A stretch of DNA of 7,196 nt from Aquirhabdus sp. (GTDB lineage Bacteria > Pseudomonadota > Gammaproteobacteria > Pseudomonadales > Moraxellaceae): contig JASLFQ010000299.1 of assembly GCA_030150595.1 (NCBI GenBank), forward strand, positions 1 through 7,196. Direction: 5' to 3'. The notes under the pieces were generated by a model, which made no database searches, was not told the origin of the DNA, and saw only the letters and a program-made list of their open reading frames with translations. The position numbers and the translations under genes are program-made. The stretch's first letter is position 1; every line of letters begins with the position of its first letter. Of the stretch, positions 1-6,170 are shown piece by piece.

Positions 1-21
1 TATGAAATGAGAGAAGCATCA

Positions 22-39
22 TGGCAATCAATATTGCCA
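22..39. repeat. Perfect 7-bp inverted repeat (hairpin) downstream of the SDR gene
   Basis: TGGCAAT at 22-28 and its exact reverse complement ATTGCCA at 33-39 enclose a 4-base loop. The hairpin lies about 107 bases past the stop codon of the minus-strand dehydrogenase gene. No uninterrupted T-tract follows on either strand, so it is at best a weak terminator or RNA 3' end structure. The rest of positions 1-145 shows no supportable gene. Confidence 0.3.
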
Positions 40-145
40 CTCCTGAATGTTTTAGAGTGTTTTTTAAGCAGAATCAATTCAGTTTTGTTAATTCTTTAGA
101 TTAAATCGTGCTTTTATTAGCAAGCCAGAATCTAAGTATTCAACA

Positions 146-904
146 TTATTTTTTCATCATGCGTAACACCGCCATAGAAATCAGCGAATCAGGCAGGATC
201 TCAAATAATGTTTTTACCGCTTTCCACGGCAAGGCAGGCACAATCGGATTCGTCTTTTTATGCTCAATCGCATGAACCATTTCTTTTGCCGCAGCATCCG
301 CTTTGATCACAAATGGATATTTGTCCATTTTCGGTGTCAAATTCGTATTGATAAATCCTGGATGAATGACTGTCACATCAATGTTTTTATTTAACAATTC
401 TAAACGCATTGCGTTCATATAATTGGTTAATGCTGCTTTACTCGCTGAATAAGCCGCACTCGCTGGAATCGGCGTAAATGCAGAAAAGGAAGATATTCCA
501 ACAAGATGACCGTGACCTTGTGCCAAGAATATCTTTGTCGCGGCATCTAAGGTCGCAATTGCACCAAATAAGTTAGTCTGGAAAACCGCTTTATCCACAC
601 TCAAATCGTCACGCCCACTACGTCGCACACCAGTAATTCCAGCATTGGCAACGACAATATCAATTGACCCTAAACGCTTCACTAAATCATCAAACACAGC
701 TGGAATACTTGCTTCATCATTCACATCCAAACTGACCGTTTCAACGTGCACAGAATATTGCTGTGTTAATCGTTGAGCAAGCGCGTCCAACTTATCGACA
801 CTCCGCGCAGCAAGCCCAAGGTTATATCCTTTCGCTGCAAAGCTTTCCGCCAAAGCTTCGCCAATGCCACTCGATGCGCCTGTGATGACAACGTTCTTTG
901 ACAT
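146..904 (-). CDS. Classical short-chain dehydrogenase/reductase (SDR family oxidoreductase)
   Basis: This 252-residue protein is a classical NAD(P)(H)-dependent SDR with a single Rossmann domain, expected in the cytoplasm. Visible motifs in order are the cofactor loop TGASSGIG (8-15), the structural NAG (87-89), catalytic Asn111, Ser139, and the YxxxK pair Tyr152/Lys156, followed by the HPG turn (181-183). An Arg at 34, after the second beta strand (LAARS), would suit NADP(H), but that is inference. The catalytic tetrad is complete, so the enzyme should be active. The substrate cannot be read from the sequence. The ATG start is supported by AGGA (complement of 914-917) nine bases upstream. 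It starts only 24 bp after the coaBC stop on the same strand, so co-transcription with coaBC is likely. No function in CoA synthesis is implied. Confidence 0.93.
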   Translation of the reverse strand: MSKNVVITGASSGIGEALAESFAAKGYNLGLAARSVDKLDALAQRLTQQYSVHVETVSLDVNDEASIPAVFDDLVKRLGSIDIVVANAGITGVRRSGRDDLSVDKAVFQTNLFGAIATLDAATKIFLAQGHGHLVGISSFSAFTPIPASAAYSASKAALTNYMNAMRLELLNKNIDVTVIHPGFINTNLTPKMDKYPFVIKADAAAKEMVHAIEHKKTNPIVPALPWKAVKTLFEILPDSLISMAVLRMMKK

Positions 905-928
905 GCTAATTTGTCCTATTAATATTCT

Positions 929-2215
929 TTAAGCGCCCGCATGAACCAAGCATTCAACCAATCGCGCCGCAATTTCTTTTTTGCTGGCTTTATCCAAAAT
1001 CACTTTTTCTAAACCAAAGCGATCCGAAAAGAAAACCGTCATGGCATTATCATCAGATGCAAAGCCAATATCGCCACGCGATACATCATTGCACGCAATC
1101 ATATCCAATTGTTTGGTTTCTAACTTTCCACGCGCATATTCTTCCATACGCTGTGTTTCAGCCGCAAAACCAACCATAAATGGACGTTTGGCATGTTTTG
1201 CAATCGTGGCGACAATATCTGGATTTTTGACTAAGGTCAGCGTGAGCGAGTCGCCTTGTTTTTTAATTTTCTGATCAGCGATATGTTCAGCACGATAATC
1301 CGCAACCGCCGCCGTTGCGATAAAGACATCACAACCCGCTTCAACGATTTTTTCACTTGCGACTAATAAATCACGCGCCGAAACGACATTGATGCGCTCA
1401 ACGCCAGAAGGTGAAGGCAAACTGACAGGTCCTGCAAGCAACGTCACACGTGCACCCGCATCGCGACACGCTTCTGCCAAAGCAAAACCCATTTTCCCCG
1501 AACTGTGATTACTGACGTAACGCACAGGATCTAGCGCCTCACGCGTTGGGCCAGCAGTAATGACGACATGCTTACCTTTCAAAGTCTCGTTCACATTTGA
1601 AGCTGTAGCGTTGCTTGAAGAAATATTACCCTGAAAATGGCTCTGCACAATCGCAACTAAATCTTCTGGTTCAGGCATACGCCCTTCGCCAATATCGCCA
1701 CACGCCTGACTGCCAGAATCAGGTGCAATTACATGAAATTGATAATCACGTAACGTCTGCAAATTGCGCTGGGTAATCTGGTTTTGCCACATTTGTTGAT
1801 TCATGGCGGGAGACACAAACACTGGTGCAGCAGTCGCCAAAATCACCGTTGTCAGCAAATCATCCGCCGCACCTGCGGTAATGCGTGCAATGGCATTCGC
1901 ACTCGCTGGCGCAACCAAAACCAGATCAGCCCAACGTGCAAGCTCAATATGCCCCATCCCCGCCTCTGCTTCTGGATCAAGCAACGAGGTATGTACTGGC
2001 TCACCCGATAACGCCTGAAAGGTCAACGGCGTGACGAACGCCTGCGCACCCGCAGTCATCACCACACGCACCGCAAAACCTGCATCTTTCAATCGGCGCA
2101 CTAAATAGGCACTTTTATAGGCAGCAATACCGCCAGTGACGCCCAAAAGAATATTCTTAGGAGCTTGTGGTGATGCTGAAGATGTTTGCGATGACGACGT
2201 TACGGCTGGCTGCAT
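929..2215 (-). CDS. coaBC: Bifunctional phosphopantothenoylcysteine decarboxylase / phosphopantothenate-cysteine ligase
   Basis: CoaBC carries out two consecutive cytoplasmic steps of coenzyme A synthesis: CTP-dependent joining of 4'-phosphopantothenate to cysteine (CoaB), then FMN-dependent decarboxylation to 4'-phosphopantetheine (CoaC). In numbering from the chosen start (428 aa), the N-terminal CoaC flavoprotein domain shows GVTGGIAAYKS (about 25-35), catalytic His89 in GHIELARWAD, APASAN (102-107), the PAMNQQMW motif (136-143) and the active-site clamp ACGDIGEGRM with Cys172. A Ser/Asn-rich linker (about 197-212) leads to CoaB, with ITAGPTRE (219-226), SNHSSGKMG around Asn236 and the KIKKQ lysines (316-320). 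An in-frame ATG at 2254 would add 13 residues, but it lacks a ribosome binding site. The ATG at 2215 has GAG nine bases upstream and gives a length nearer the family's roughly 400 residues. The first 20 residues are low-complexity Ser/Thr/Gln/Pro. Confidence 0.96.
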   Translation of the reverse strand: MQPAVTSSSQTSSASPQAPKNILLGVTGGIAAYKSAYLVRRLKDAGFAVRVVMTAGAQAFVTPLTFQALSGEPVHTSLLDPEAEAGMGHIELARWADLVLVAPASANAIARITAGAADDLLTTVILATAAPVFVSPAMNQQMWQNQITQRNLQTLRDYQFHVIAPDSGSQACGDIGEGRMPEPEDLVAIVQSHFQGNISSSNATASNVNETLKGKHVVITAGPTREALDPVRYVSNHSSGKMGFALAEACRDAGARVTLLAGPVSLPSPSGVERINVVSARDLLVASEKIVEAGCDVFIATAAVADYRAEHIADQKIKKQGDSLTLTLVKNPDIVATIAKHAKRPFMVGFAAETQRMEEYARGKLETKQLDMIACNDVSRGDIGFASDDNAMTVFFSDRFGLEKVILDKASKKEIAARLVECLVHAGA

Positions 2216-2329
2216 TGATACACACTCAAAATCAATTTTGGGTAACGATACCATTCAAATCACATTTTTGCCAAAGTGTTATGCTTTTTATGCTAAAGCT
2301 TTTCAGCTAAAGTTCTTCTTCTGGAGCAA

Positions 2330-2359
2330 ATTACAAACTTGCTTTTCCAACTCGTTCAA
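2330..2359 (-). promoter_or_regulatory. Candidate sigma70-type promoter for coaBC
   Basis: On the minus strand, TTGAAC (complement of 2354-2359, 4 of 6 to the -35 consensus) is separated by 18 bases from TGTAAT (complement of 2330-2335, 5 of 6 to the -10 consensus). Transcription would start near 2323, leaving a leader of about 108 bases before coaBC. It is the best match I found by eye in the divergent region. No equally good promoter was found for radC on the plus strand. Confidence 0.35.
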
Positions 2360-2401
2360 TGCCAAAATTATTCAATAAAACATCCATAAAATTAGATCAT
2401 T

Positions 2402-2446
2402 ATGAAAAACTTATTTAAACGCTTATTTTTGAGCATTTTCTTTTGA
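2402..2446 (+). CDS. Possible 14-codon leader ORF overlapping the radC start
   Basis: ATG at 2402 opens a short reading frame, MKNLFKRLFLSIFF, ending in TGA at 2444-2446. The stop overlaps the TTG start of radC (2443-2445) in the sequence TTGA, an arrangement that can couple translation of two genes. The peptide is basic and Phe/Leu-rich. Against it, there is no clear Shine-Dalgarno sequence before the ATG, the surrounding DNA is AT-rich, and ORFs this short occur by chance. It is recorded as a possibility only. Confidence 0.22.
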   Translation: MKNLFKRLFLSIFF

Positions 2447-3153
2447 GTATTAGAGACTGGCCTGAATCTGAACGTCCACGCGAACGCCTGCTAGATAAAG
2501 GCGCAAGCGCACTCTCCGATGCTGAACTCCTCGCCATATTTCTACGCACTGGCACAGCCAAGCAATCCGCGATTGAATTAGCACGATCCATGATTGAGCG
2601 ATTCGATGGTCTTGCGGGATTGTTGTCGGCAACACCAGATCAGGTGATGTCTTGCCATGGTATTGGGAGTGCCAAATATGCACATCTTATGGCGGCACTT
2701 GAGTTAGGACGACGACATGTGGAAAGTGAATTAAAGCAAGGCATTGGCTTGAATGACCCGAATGCTGTTCTACGTTATGTTACCCAGCAATTAAAAGCAG
2801 AGCGACGCGAAGTGTTTGCCGTGGTCTTTTTGGACAGTCAATTGCGTTTATTGGCTTTTGAAAAGCTATTCTTCGGCACAACCACGGCCTGTTCAGTCCA
2901 TATTCGTGAGATTTTAAGTCGTGCTTTGGCACATCGTGCGGTGCAGATTATTATTGCGCATAATCATCCAGATGCTCCTCCACATCCATCGGAAGCAGAT
3001 TTGGCGCTGACAAGACAACTCGCACAAGCATGCTTTTTATTGGATATTCAATTGATTGATCATGTGATTGTGGGGTCAACAGGTAGTCAATCATTGGCAT
3101 TGAATGGCTTAATGCCTCGCTATTTAAGTGCTAACGAATTAATCTCTCGCTAA
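2443..3153 (+). CDS. radC: RadC family JAB1/MPN-domain protein
   Basis: RadC is a 236-residue JAB1/MPN-fold protein. It was historically linked to DNA repair, but its biochemical role is unresolved. Residues 1-90 hold the UPF0758 N-terminal region with a helix-hairpin-helix-like segment (CHGIGSAKYAHLM, 71-83). The C-terminal JAMM metal site has Glu123 (RREVF), His173 and His175 in HNHP, Ser183 and Asp186, spaced as in active metallo-isopeptidase-type sites, followed by DHVIVG (206-211). The usual HNHPSG reads HNHPDA here, without altering the metal ligands. The start is a TTG: an in-frame TAA at 2416-2418 precludes any upstream ATG, and the MSIRDWP N-terminus agrees with Pseudomonas-type RadC. 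GAG at 2431-2433 is a weak ribosome site nine bases away. The gene is divergent from coaBC, a common gammaproteobacterial arrangement. The bestrophin gene follows 29 bp downstream. Confidence 0.93.
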   Translation: MSIRDWPESERPRERLLDKGASALSDAELLAIFLRTGTAKQSAIELARSMIERFDGLAGLLSATPDQVMSCHGIGSAKYAHLMAALELGRRHVESELKQGIGLNDPNAVLRYVTQQLKAERREVFAVVFLDSQLRLLAFEKLFFGTTTACSVHIREILSRALAHRAVQIIIAHNHPDAPPHPSEADLALTRQLAQACFLLDIQLIDHVIVGSTGSQSLALNGLMPRYLSANELISR

Positions 3154-3182
3154 TGTTTCACATTGATTGATGGAAGATTTAC

Positions 3183-4088
3183 ATGATTGTACGTTCGCGG
3201 CCGAATGCCTTTCGCATGTTATTTTCATGGCGCGGTTCGATCCTGCCAGATATTTTGCCGCAACTCGTATTCGTCATTTTATTGTCCATTGCCATTGCGA
3301 CATTTGAACACTTTCACCCGCATATTTTCCCCGAGATCCCAATTGCTGCCTTTTCTTTGATTGGCATCGCATTATCGATCTTCTTGGGTTTTCGCAATAA
3401 CGCGTGCTATGACCGCTGGTGGGAAGCTCGCAAAGTCTGGGGCGCACTTATCGTCGCCATGCGTAACTTTGCACGTGAAAGCCTTCTTCTCCCCGATGAT
3501 GTCAGGCAGCGCGTGCTGTATCGTGCGATTGGATTTGCATATCAACTCAATGCAAAACTACGCAAAAACCAACCTTCGCCGTTGATGCAAACATGGTTAT
3601 CTGAATCCGAATATCAACAACTCAACCAACACCCCAATCCTGCAGATTTTATTTTGCAATTGATCTACAAAGAGCTTTTACAGTGTTTGCGCCAAGGACA
3701 ACTGACGGACATTTGCTATCAACAACTCTCCGCAAAAATTGAAGAGATGTCCTCCATTCAAACAGCTTGTGAGCGAATCCAAACGACGCCATTACCTTTT
3801 GCCTACTCGCTCTTACTGCATCGCACAGCTTATCTTTATAGTTTGCTACTTCCGATCGGTTTGGGAGGCACTTTGGGATTTGCAACACCAATCGTGGTCG
3901 GCATTTTGGCATATACTTTTTTTGGATTAGACGCTGTGGGTAACGAAATCGAAGAGCCTTTTGGGCAGCTCGGCAATCACTTACCGCTTGATGCAATGGT
4001 ACGCACGATTGAAATTGATATTAGAAGTAGTTTGGGTGAAACGGATATTCCAGAGCCGTTAAAGCCTATGAATTTTGTTTTAAATTAG
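3183..4088 (+). CDS. Bestrophin family ion channel (YneE/UPF0187 type)
   Basis: This 301-residue inner-membrane protein belongs to the bacterial bestrophin family, pentameric channels related to animal calcium-activated chloride channels. The Klebsiella homologue KpBest conducts cations. Hydrophobic segments are seen at about 24-41, 53-70, 207-224 and 228-247. The family signature GFRNNACYDRWWEARKVWG spans 69-87. Ile62, Ile66 and Phe70 fall at the same numbers as the pore-neck residues reported for KpBest. The C-terminal block FGLDAVGNEIEEPFG (247-261) corresponds to the acidic region before the conserved PFG. Length is typical, so the gene appears intact. GGAAG (3172-3176) lies six bases before the ATG. 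It follows radC by 29 bp on the same strand, so the two may share a transcript. Physiological role and ion selectivity in this organism are unknown. Confidence 0.93.
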   Translation: MIVRSRPNAFRMLFSWRGSILPDILPQLVFVILLSIAIATFEHFHPHIFPEIPIAAFSLIGIALSIFLGFRNNACYDRWWEARKVWGALIVAMRNFARESLLLPDDVRQRVLYRAIGFAYQLNAKLRKNQPSPLMQTWLSESEYQQLNQHPNPADFILQLIYKELLQCLRQGQLTDICYQQLSAKIEEMSSIQTACERIQTTPLPFAYSLLLHRTAYLYSLLLPIGLGGTLGFATPIVVGILAYTFFGLDAVGNEIEEPFGQLGNHLPLDAMVRTIEIDIRSSLGETDIPEPLKPMNFVLN

Positions 4089-4104
4089 AATATTGGGTTC
4101 CAAC

Positions 4105-4530
4105 ATGAACTGCTCACAACTGTACTTAGGGATTGATCGCCAAGTCCCAGAATGCAACGGCGATTTGTTCGCTGTAGAGTTTGCCCCTAGTGCATCACCA
4201 GAGGCTGTCGAGATTCGCAAAATACTTGGCACCAAGTATATCTATTATTTAGCTCCCCACACTGGCTGCGGTTGTGGATGGGACGTTCTTGACATCGATA
4301 CTCCCAACGATCAAAAAAGCAAGGAATCCTGCGAGCTGCTAAGGAGCTTTCTCAGCTCCATTGAGAGTCTCGGCCAAACTTGCAAGATATACAGTGTCTG
4401 TATCGAAGCTATTGGCTCTAAGCCAGAAAGCGAGATCAATCTTTCTGTTGCGGAGTTCATGGATCATATCAGCGATTACAGAGTCCCATACTCATCCAAT
4501 TTTTCTCGGCTATTTTTGGTCGGCACCTAA
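4105..4530 (+). CDS. Uncharacterised cysteine-rich protein with HTGCGCGW motif
   Basis: I do not recognise a named family for this 141-residue protein. It has no signal peptide and no membrane segment, so it is probably cytoplasmic. It contains seven cysteines (3, 17, 55, 57, 76, 93, 99). The most striking element is YYLAPHTGCGCGWD (about 47-60), where His52, Cys55 and Cys57 could bind a metal. I have an unverified impression that small hypothetical proteins with a similar 'YY...H.GCGCG' pattern exist elsewhere. The residues after it are rich in Asp, Ser, Glu and Lys. An in-frame TTG at 4093 would add four residues, but ATG 4105 with GGG at 4095-4097 seven bases upstream is preferred. The gene starts 16 bp after the bestrophin stop. 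It uses AGG, AGA, ATA and CTA codons noticeably, hinting at a different origin, and converges on the toxin gene with no clear terminator between them. Confidence 0.72.
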   Translation: MNCSQLYLGIDRQVPECNGDLFAVEFAPSASPEAVEIRKILGTKYIYYLAPHTGCGCGWDVLDIDTPNDQKSKESCELLRSFLSSIESLGQTCKIYSVCIEAIGSKPESEINLSVAEFMDHISDYRVPYSSNFSRLFLVGT

Positions 4531-4596
4531 TAATTCATTTAAGTAAACGTAGGCTGCAGGCTTGCCCCAGCTCTTTATTGATTTAAAACCCACGAA

Positions 4597-4883
4597 CTAT
4601 GGATAATTTCTTGAAGTGTGAATAATTCGCAAAATTTCGACTTCTTGTTTTTCTTCATACAATCGTACATATGCAATATATGGTAGTTTCTGAAAAACAA
4701 GCTCTCGTGCATTGGGTATATTTGACTTTTTCTTATACTTTTTGGAAATGATGCAAGCGCTAGCACTTGTTCAGTAATTATTTTCCCCACTTCAAGTCCA
4801 AACTCGACACTCACATTTTCCATATAGTAAAAGATAATATTTTCAAGGTCTTCTTCAGCTTCTTCAACATAAGTAATCAACAT
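4597..4883 (-). pseudogene. RelE/ParE-family toxin gene, frameshifted
   Basis: The intact 5' frame starts at ATG 4883, three bases after the antitoxin stop. It reads like the first half of a ParE toxin: a helical hairpin from 6 to about 45 (EEAEEDLENIIFYY) then LALASFPKSIRKS to residue 53. From there the same frame becomes unlike the family and runs on to a TAA at 4575-4577 (102 residues). The family-typical second half is in another frame, from AAT at 4722 to TAG at 4597-4599. It reads NIPNARELVFQKLPYIAYVR and continues through LRIIHTSRNYP, the conserved ParE C-terminus. Joining the halves gives 94-95 residues, a normal ParE length. The shift (net -1 or +2) lies near a five-A run (complement of 4727-4731). 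Two sampled 60-base lines of this gene are 32-33% GC. It is probably an inactivated gyrase-type toxin. A sequencing indel or a recoding event cannot be excluded. Confidence 0.82.
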
Positions 4884-4886
4884 AGT

Positions 4887-5195
4887 TTAGCGAGCTGCCA
4901 TACGCAATCTTACTTTTTCCATCACCCGCGCATGTACCTCATGCATCGGTGAACTGGTTGTTTGCCCACTGTCCTTTCGCGCCATGGCTTCCATCACTTT
5001 CGCCTTCACATATTCATCATGTCCCTCTTCTTTTTCAGCGAAAAGGTCTGCAATGTGAGTACCTTGCAAATCCTCAAGTGAGACAAATGCCCCGACAGGT
5101 CGATTATTTTTGGTAATCAATACAGGCTCACGTTGCATGGCATCCATCAGTTCACCAAAATGAGTTTTGGCATCTTTTGCGGTCATGATTTGCAT
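4887..5195 (-). CDS. Phd/YefM family type II antitoxin
   Basis: This 102-residue protein matches the Phd/YefM antitoxin family. The N-terminal DNA-binding and dimerisation domain (about 1-45) carries MTAKDAKTHFGELMDAMQRE and then PVLITKNNRPVGAFVSLED, the standard Phd opening. The C-terminal half (46-102) is charged and presumably helical or disordered until it wraps the toxin. It is somewhat longer than in the usual 75-90 residue members. In this family the antitoxin neutralises its RelE/ParE partner and represses the shared operon. It is followed after three bases by the ParE-type toxin gene, the canonical antitoxin-first order. ATG 5195 is chosen, with GGA eight bases upstream; Met4 (5186) is an alternative. 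Unlike its partner, it shows no disruption. An orphan antitoxin may still act as a regulator or neutralise a homologous toxin elsewhere. Confidence 0.92.
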   Translation of the reverse strand: MQIMTAKDAKTHFGELMDAMQREPVLITKNNRPVGAFVSLEDLQGTHIADLFAEKEEGHDEYVKAKVMEAMARKDSGQTTSSPMHEVHARVMEKVRLRMAAR

Positions 5196-5204
5196 GGATA
5201 TAGT

Positions 5205-5231
5205 CCAAAAGAGTTAAAGTGATCATTTTGG
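5205..5231. promoter_or_regulatory. Possible antitoxin operator (inverted repeat)
   Basis: CCAAAA at 5205-5210 and TTTTGG at 5226-5231 form 6-bp inverted arms 15 bases apart. A TGATCA palindrome (5220-5225) lies between them. The repeat sits between the candidate -10 element and the antitoxin start, where Phd-type antitoxins commonly bind to autorepress. A second 6-bp repeat pair, CTTTTC (5243-5248) and GAAAAG (5265-5270), flanks the -35 element. Such short AT-rich arms can arise by chance. Confidence 0.3.
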
Positions 5232-5233
5232 TT

Positions 5234-5262
5234 ATTTTAATCCTTTTCTAATCCAAAGCCAA
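5234..5262 (-). promoter_or_regulatory. Candidate sigma70-type promoter of the antitoxin-toxin operon
   Basis: On the minus strand, TTGGCT (complement of 5257-5262, 4 of 6 to consensus) is followed after exactly 17 bases by TAAAAT (complement of 5234-5239, 5 of 6). Transcription would start near 5227, about 32 bases before the antitoxin ATG. It lies in the 83-bp gap between trpH and the antitoxin gene, so the pair can be expressed independently of trpH. No trpH terminator was seen in this gap. Confidence 0.5.
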
Positions 5263-5278
5263 TTGAAAAGCGATGTAA

Positions 5279-6130
5279 CTAAAACAACTCCCACACACCC
5301 TTCTGCCCATCAGCCAGCGGCGGCACAGACCCTAGTTTATTCCACACCATATGTGCACCATGAAAATCACTCGCCGTGGATACATAGAATTCGTGTTGAG
5401 CCACTAAGCGGTTAATCATCGCACGTGTCGCTGGTGGTTCATTGACTGCTGGCAACTCAACTGCCTGTCCACCAGCCGCTTTGAAATCAATCAATAGCTG
5501 ACGCAATGCCGTTGCAGTTAAATTATTCCGCGTCGGATGTGCCAAAACCGCCTGACCACCGCTCGCCACAATCGCCGCCACACCATCTGCCATCGACAAC
5601 CATTCTAAAGGCACATAAGCAGGCTTGCCTTCACCCAAATAACGATCAAACGCTTGTTGCTGCTTATTCACCAGTTTTTCATTAACCAACCACTGCGCCA
5701 AATGTCCACGCGTAATCCCTTCTGCACGACCACTTGCCAATGCAAGTACCGCATCCCAAGCAGGACGTTTGGTAATCTTCTCTAATTTTTCACAAATCAT
5801 TTTCGCACGACGCGCACGAATGACTTGTTGCTCCTCAAGTACCGCTTCAAGGGGAGCAAAATCTTTCATTGCCAAACCCACGATATGAATCGACAGCGCA
5901 CGCTTCGTCGTTGCCCGCGTCCACTGTGTCGATAACTCTACGCCATCGATCAAACGCACACCCAAAGCTTCAGCTTGCTTTCGAGCATCAGGCAAACCAT
6001 CCATCGTGTCATGGTCAGTTAACGCCAAAATAGAAACTTCAGCCGCGTGCGCCGCCGTTACCAAGTCCGCTGGCGACAATTGACCATCAGAAAAGTAACT
6101 ATGTGTATGTAAATCCGCACGCACTATCAT
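5279..6130 (-). CDS. trpH: PHP-domain phosphoesterase TrpH/Rnm (YciV type; RNase AM in E. coli)
   Basis: This 283-residue cytoplasmic protein has the polymerase-and-histidinol-phosphatase (PHP) fold, a metal-dependent phosphoesterase. The E. coli member (YciV/TrpH, renamed Rnm or RNase AM) is a 5'-3' exonuclease that matures ribosomal RNA 5' ends and hydrolyses 3',5'-bisphosphonucleotides. The metal-binding motifs are all visible: DLHTHS (Asp6, His8, His10), TDHDTMDG (His40, Asp41), GVELS (Glu65), IHIVG (His82), AHPT (His198) and SDFHG (Asp255, His257). The insertion between about 85 and 175 carries RGHLAQWL, common in this subfamily. Length and both ends look normal, so it should be active. 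The start is ATG 6130 with GAAG five bases upstream. It is divergent from ispZ across only 40 bp; trpH next to yciB/yciI is a conserved enterobacterial neighbourhood too. Confidence 0.93.
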   Translation of the reverse strand: MIVRADLHTHSYFSDGQLSPADLVTAAHAAEVSILALTDHDTMDGLPDARKQAEALGVRLIDGVELSTQWTRATTKRALSIHIVGLAMKDFAPLEAVLEEQQVIRARRAKMICEKLEKITKRPAWDAVLALASGRAEGITRGHLAQWLVNEKLVNKQQQAFDRYLGEGKPAYVPLEWLSMADGVAAIVASGGQAVLAHPTRNNLTATALRQLLIDFKAAGGQAVELPAVNEPPATRAMINRLVAQHEFYVSTASDFHGAHMVWNKLGSVPPLADGQKGVWELF

Positions 6131-6170
6131 CTATACTTCAACTTTTAGATTATGTGGAATAGAGCGTAGC
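6131..6170. promoter_or_regulatory. Short divergent promoter region between trpH and ispZ
   Basis: Only 40 bp separate the two ATG codons, so promoters for both genes must lie within it or reach into the opposing coding regions. Possible -10 elements are TATACT on the plus strand (6132-6137) for ispZ and CATAAT on the minus strand (complement of 6149-6154) for trpH. Neither has a convincing -35 partner at 16-18 bases. Confidence 0.3.

Noticed and set aside
21..104. 27-codon plus-strand ORF starting at ATG 21
   Set aside because: It has no clear ribosome site, no recognisable motif and a composition like random AT-rich sequence. The inverted repeat at 22-39 lies inside its start.
981..1274. 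97-codon plus-strand ORF inside coaBC
   Set aside because: It lies wholly opposite the strongly conserved CoaB domain and shows no family features; it is an antisense shadow.
3649..3996. 115-codon minus-strand ORF inside the bestrophin gene
   Set aside because: It is antisense to a well-supported membrane protein and has no motif or ribosome site.
4531..4574. Possible bidirectional terminator or integron attC site between the convergent genes
   Set aside because: Only 4-bp GCTG/CAGC arms could be paired and no T-tract follows. No attC core sequences (RYYYAAC/GTTRRRY pair) were found.
4725..4735. Programmed -1 frameshift signal in the toxin gene
   Set aside because: Zero-frame codons AGA AAA AGT do not form an X XXY YYZ heptamer that re-pairs in both sites, and no downstream pseudoknot or strong stem was evident. 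A mutation or indel is simpler.
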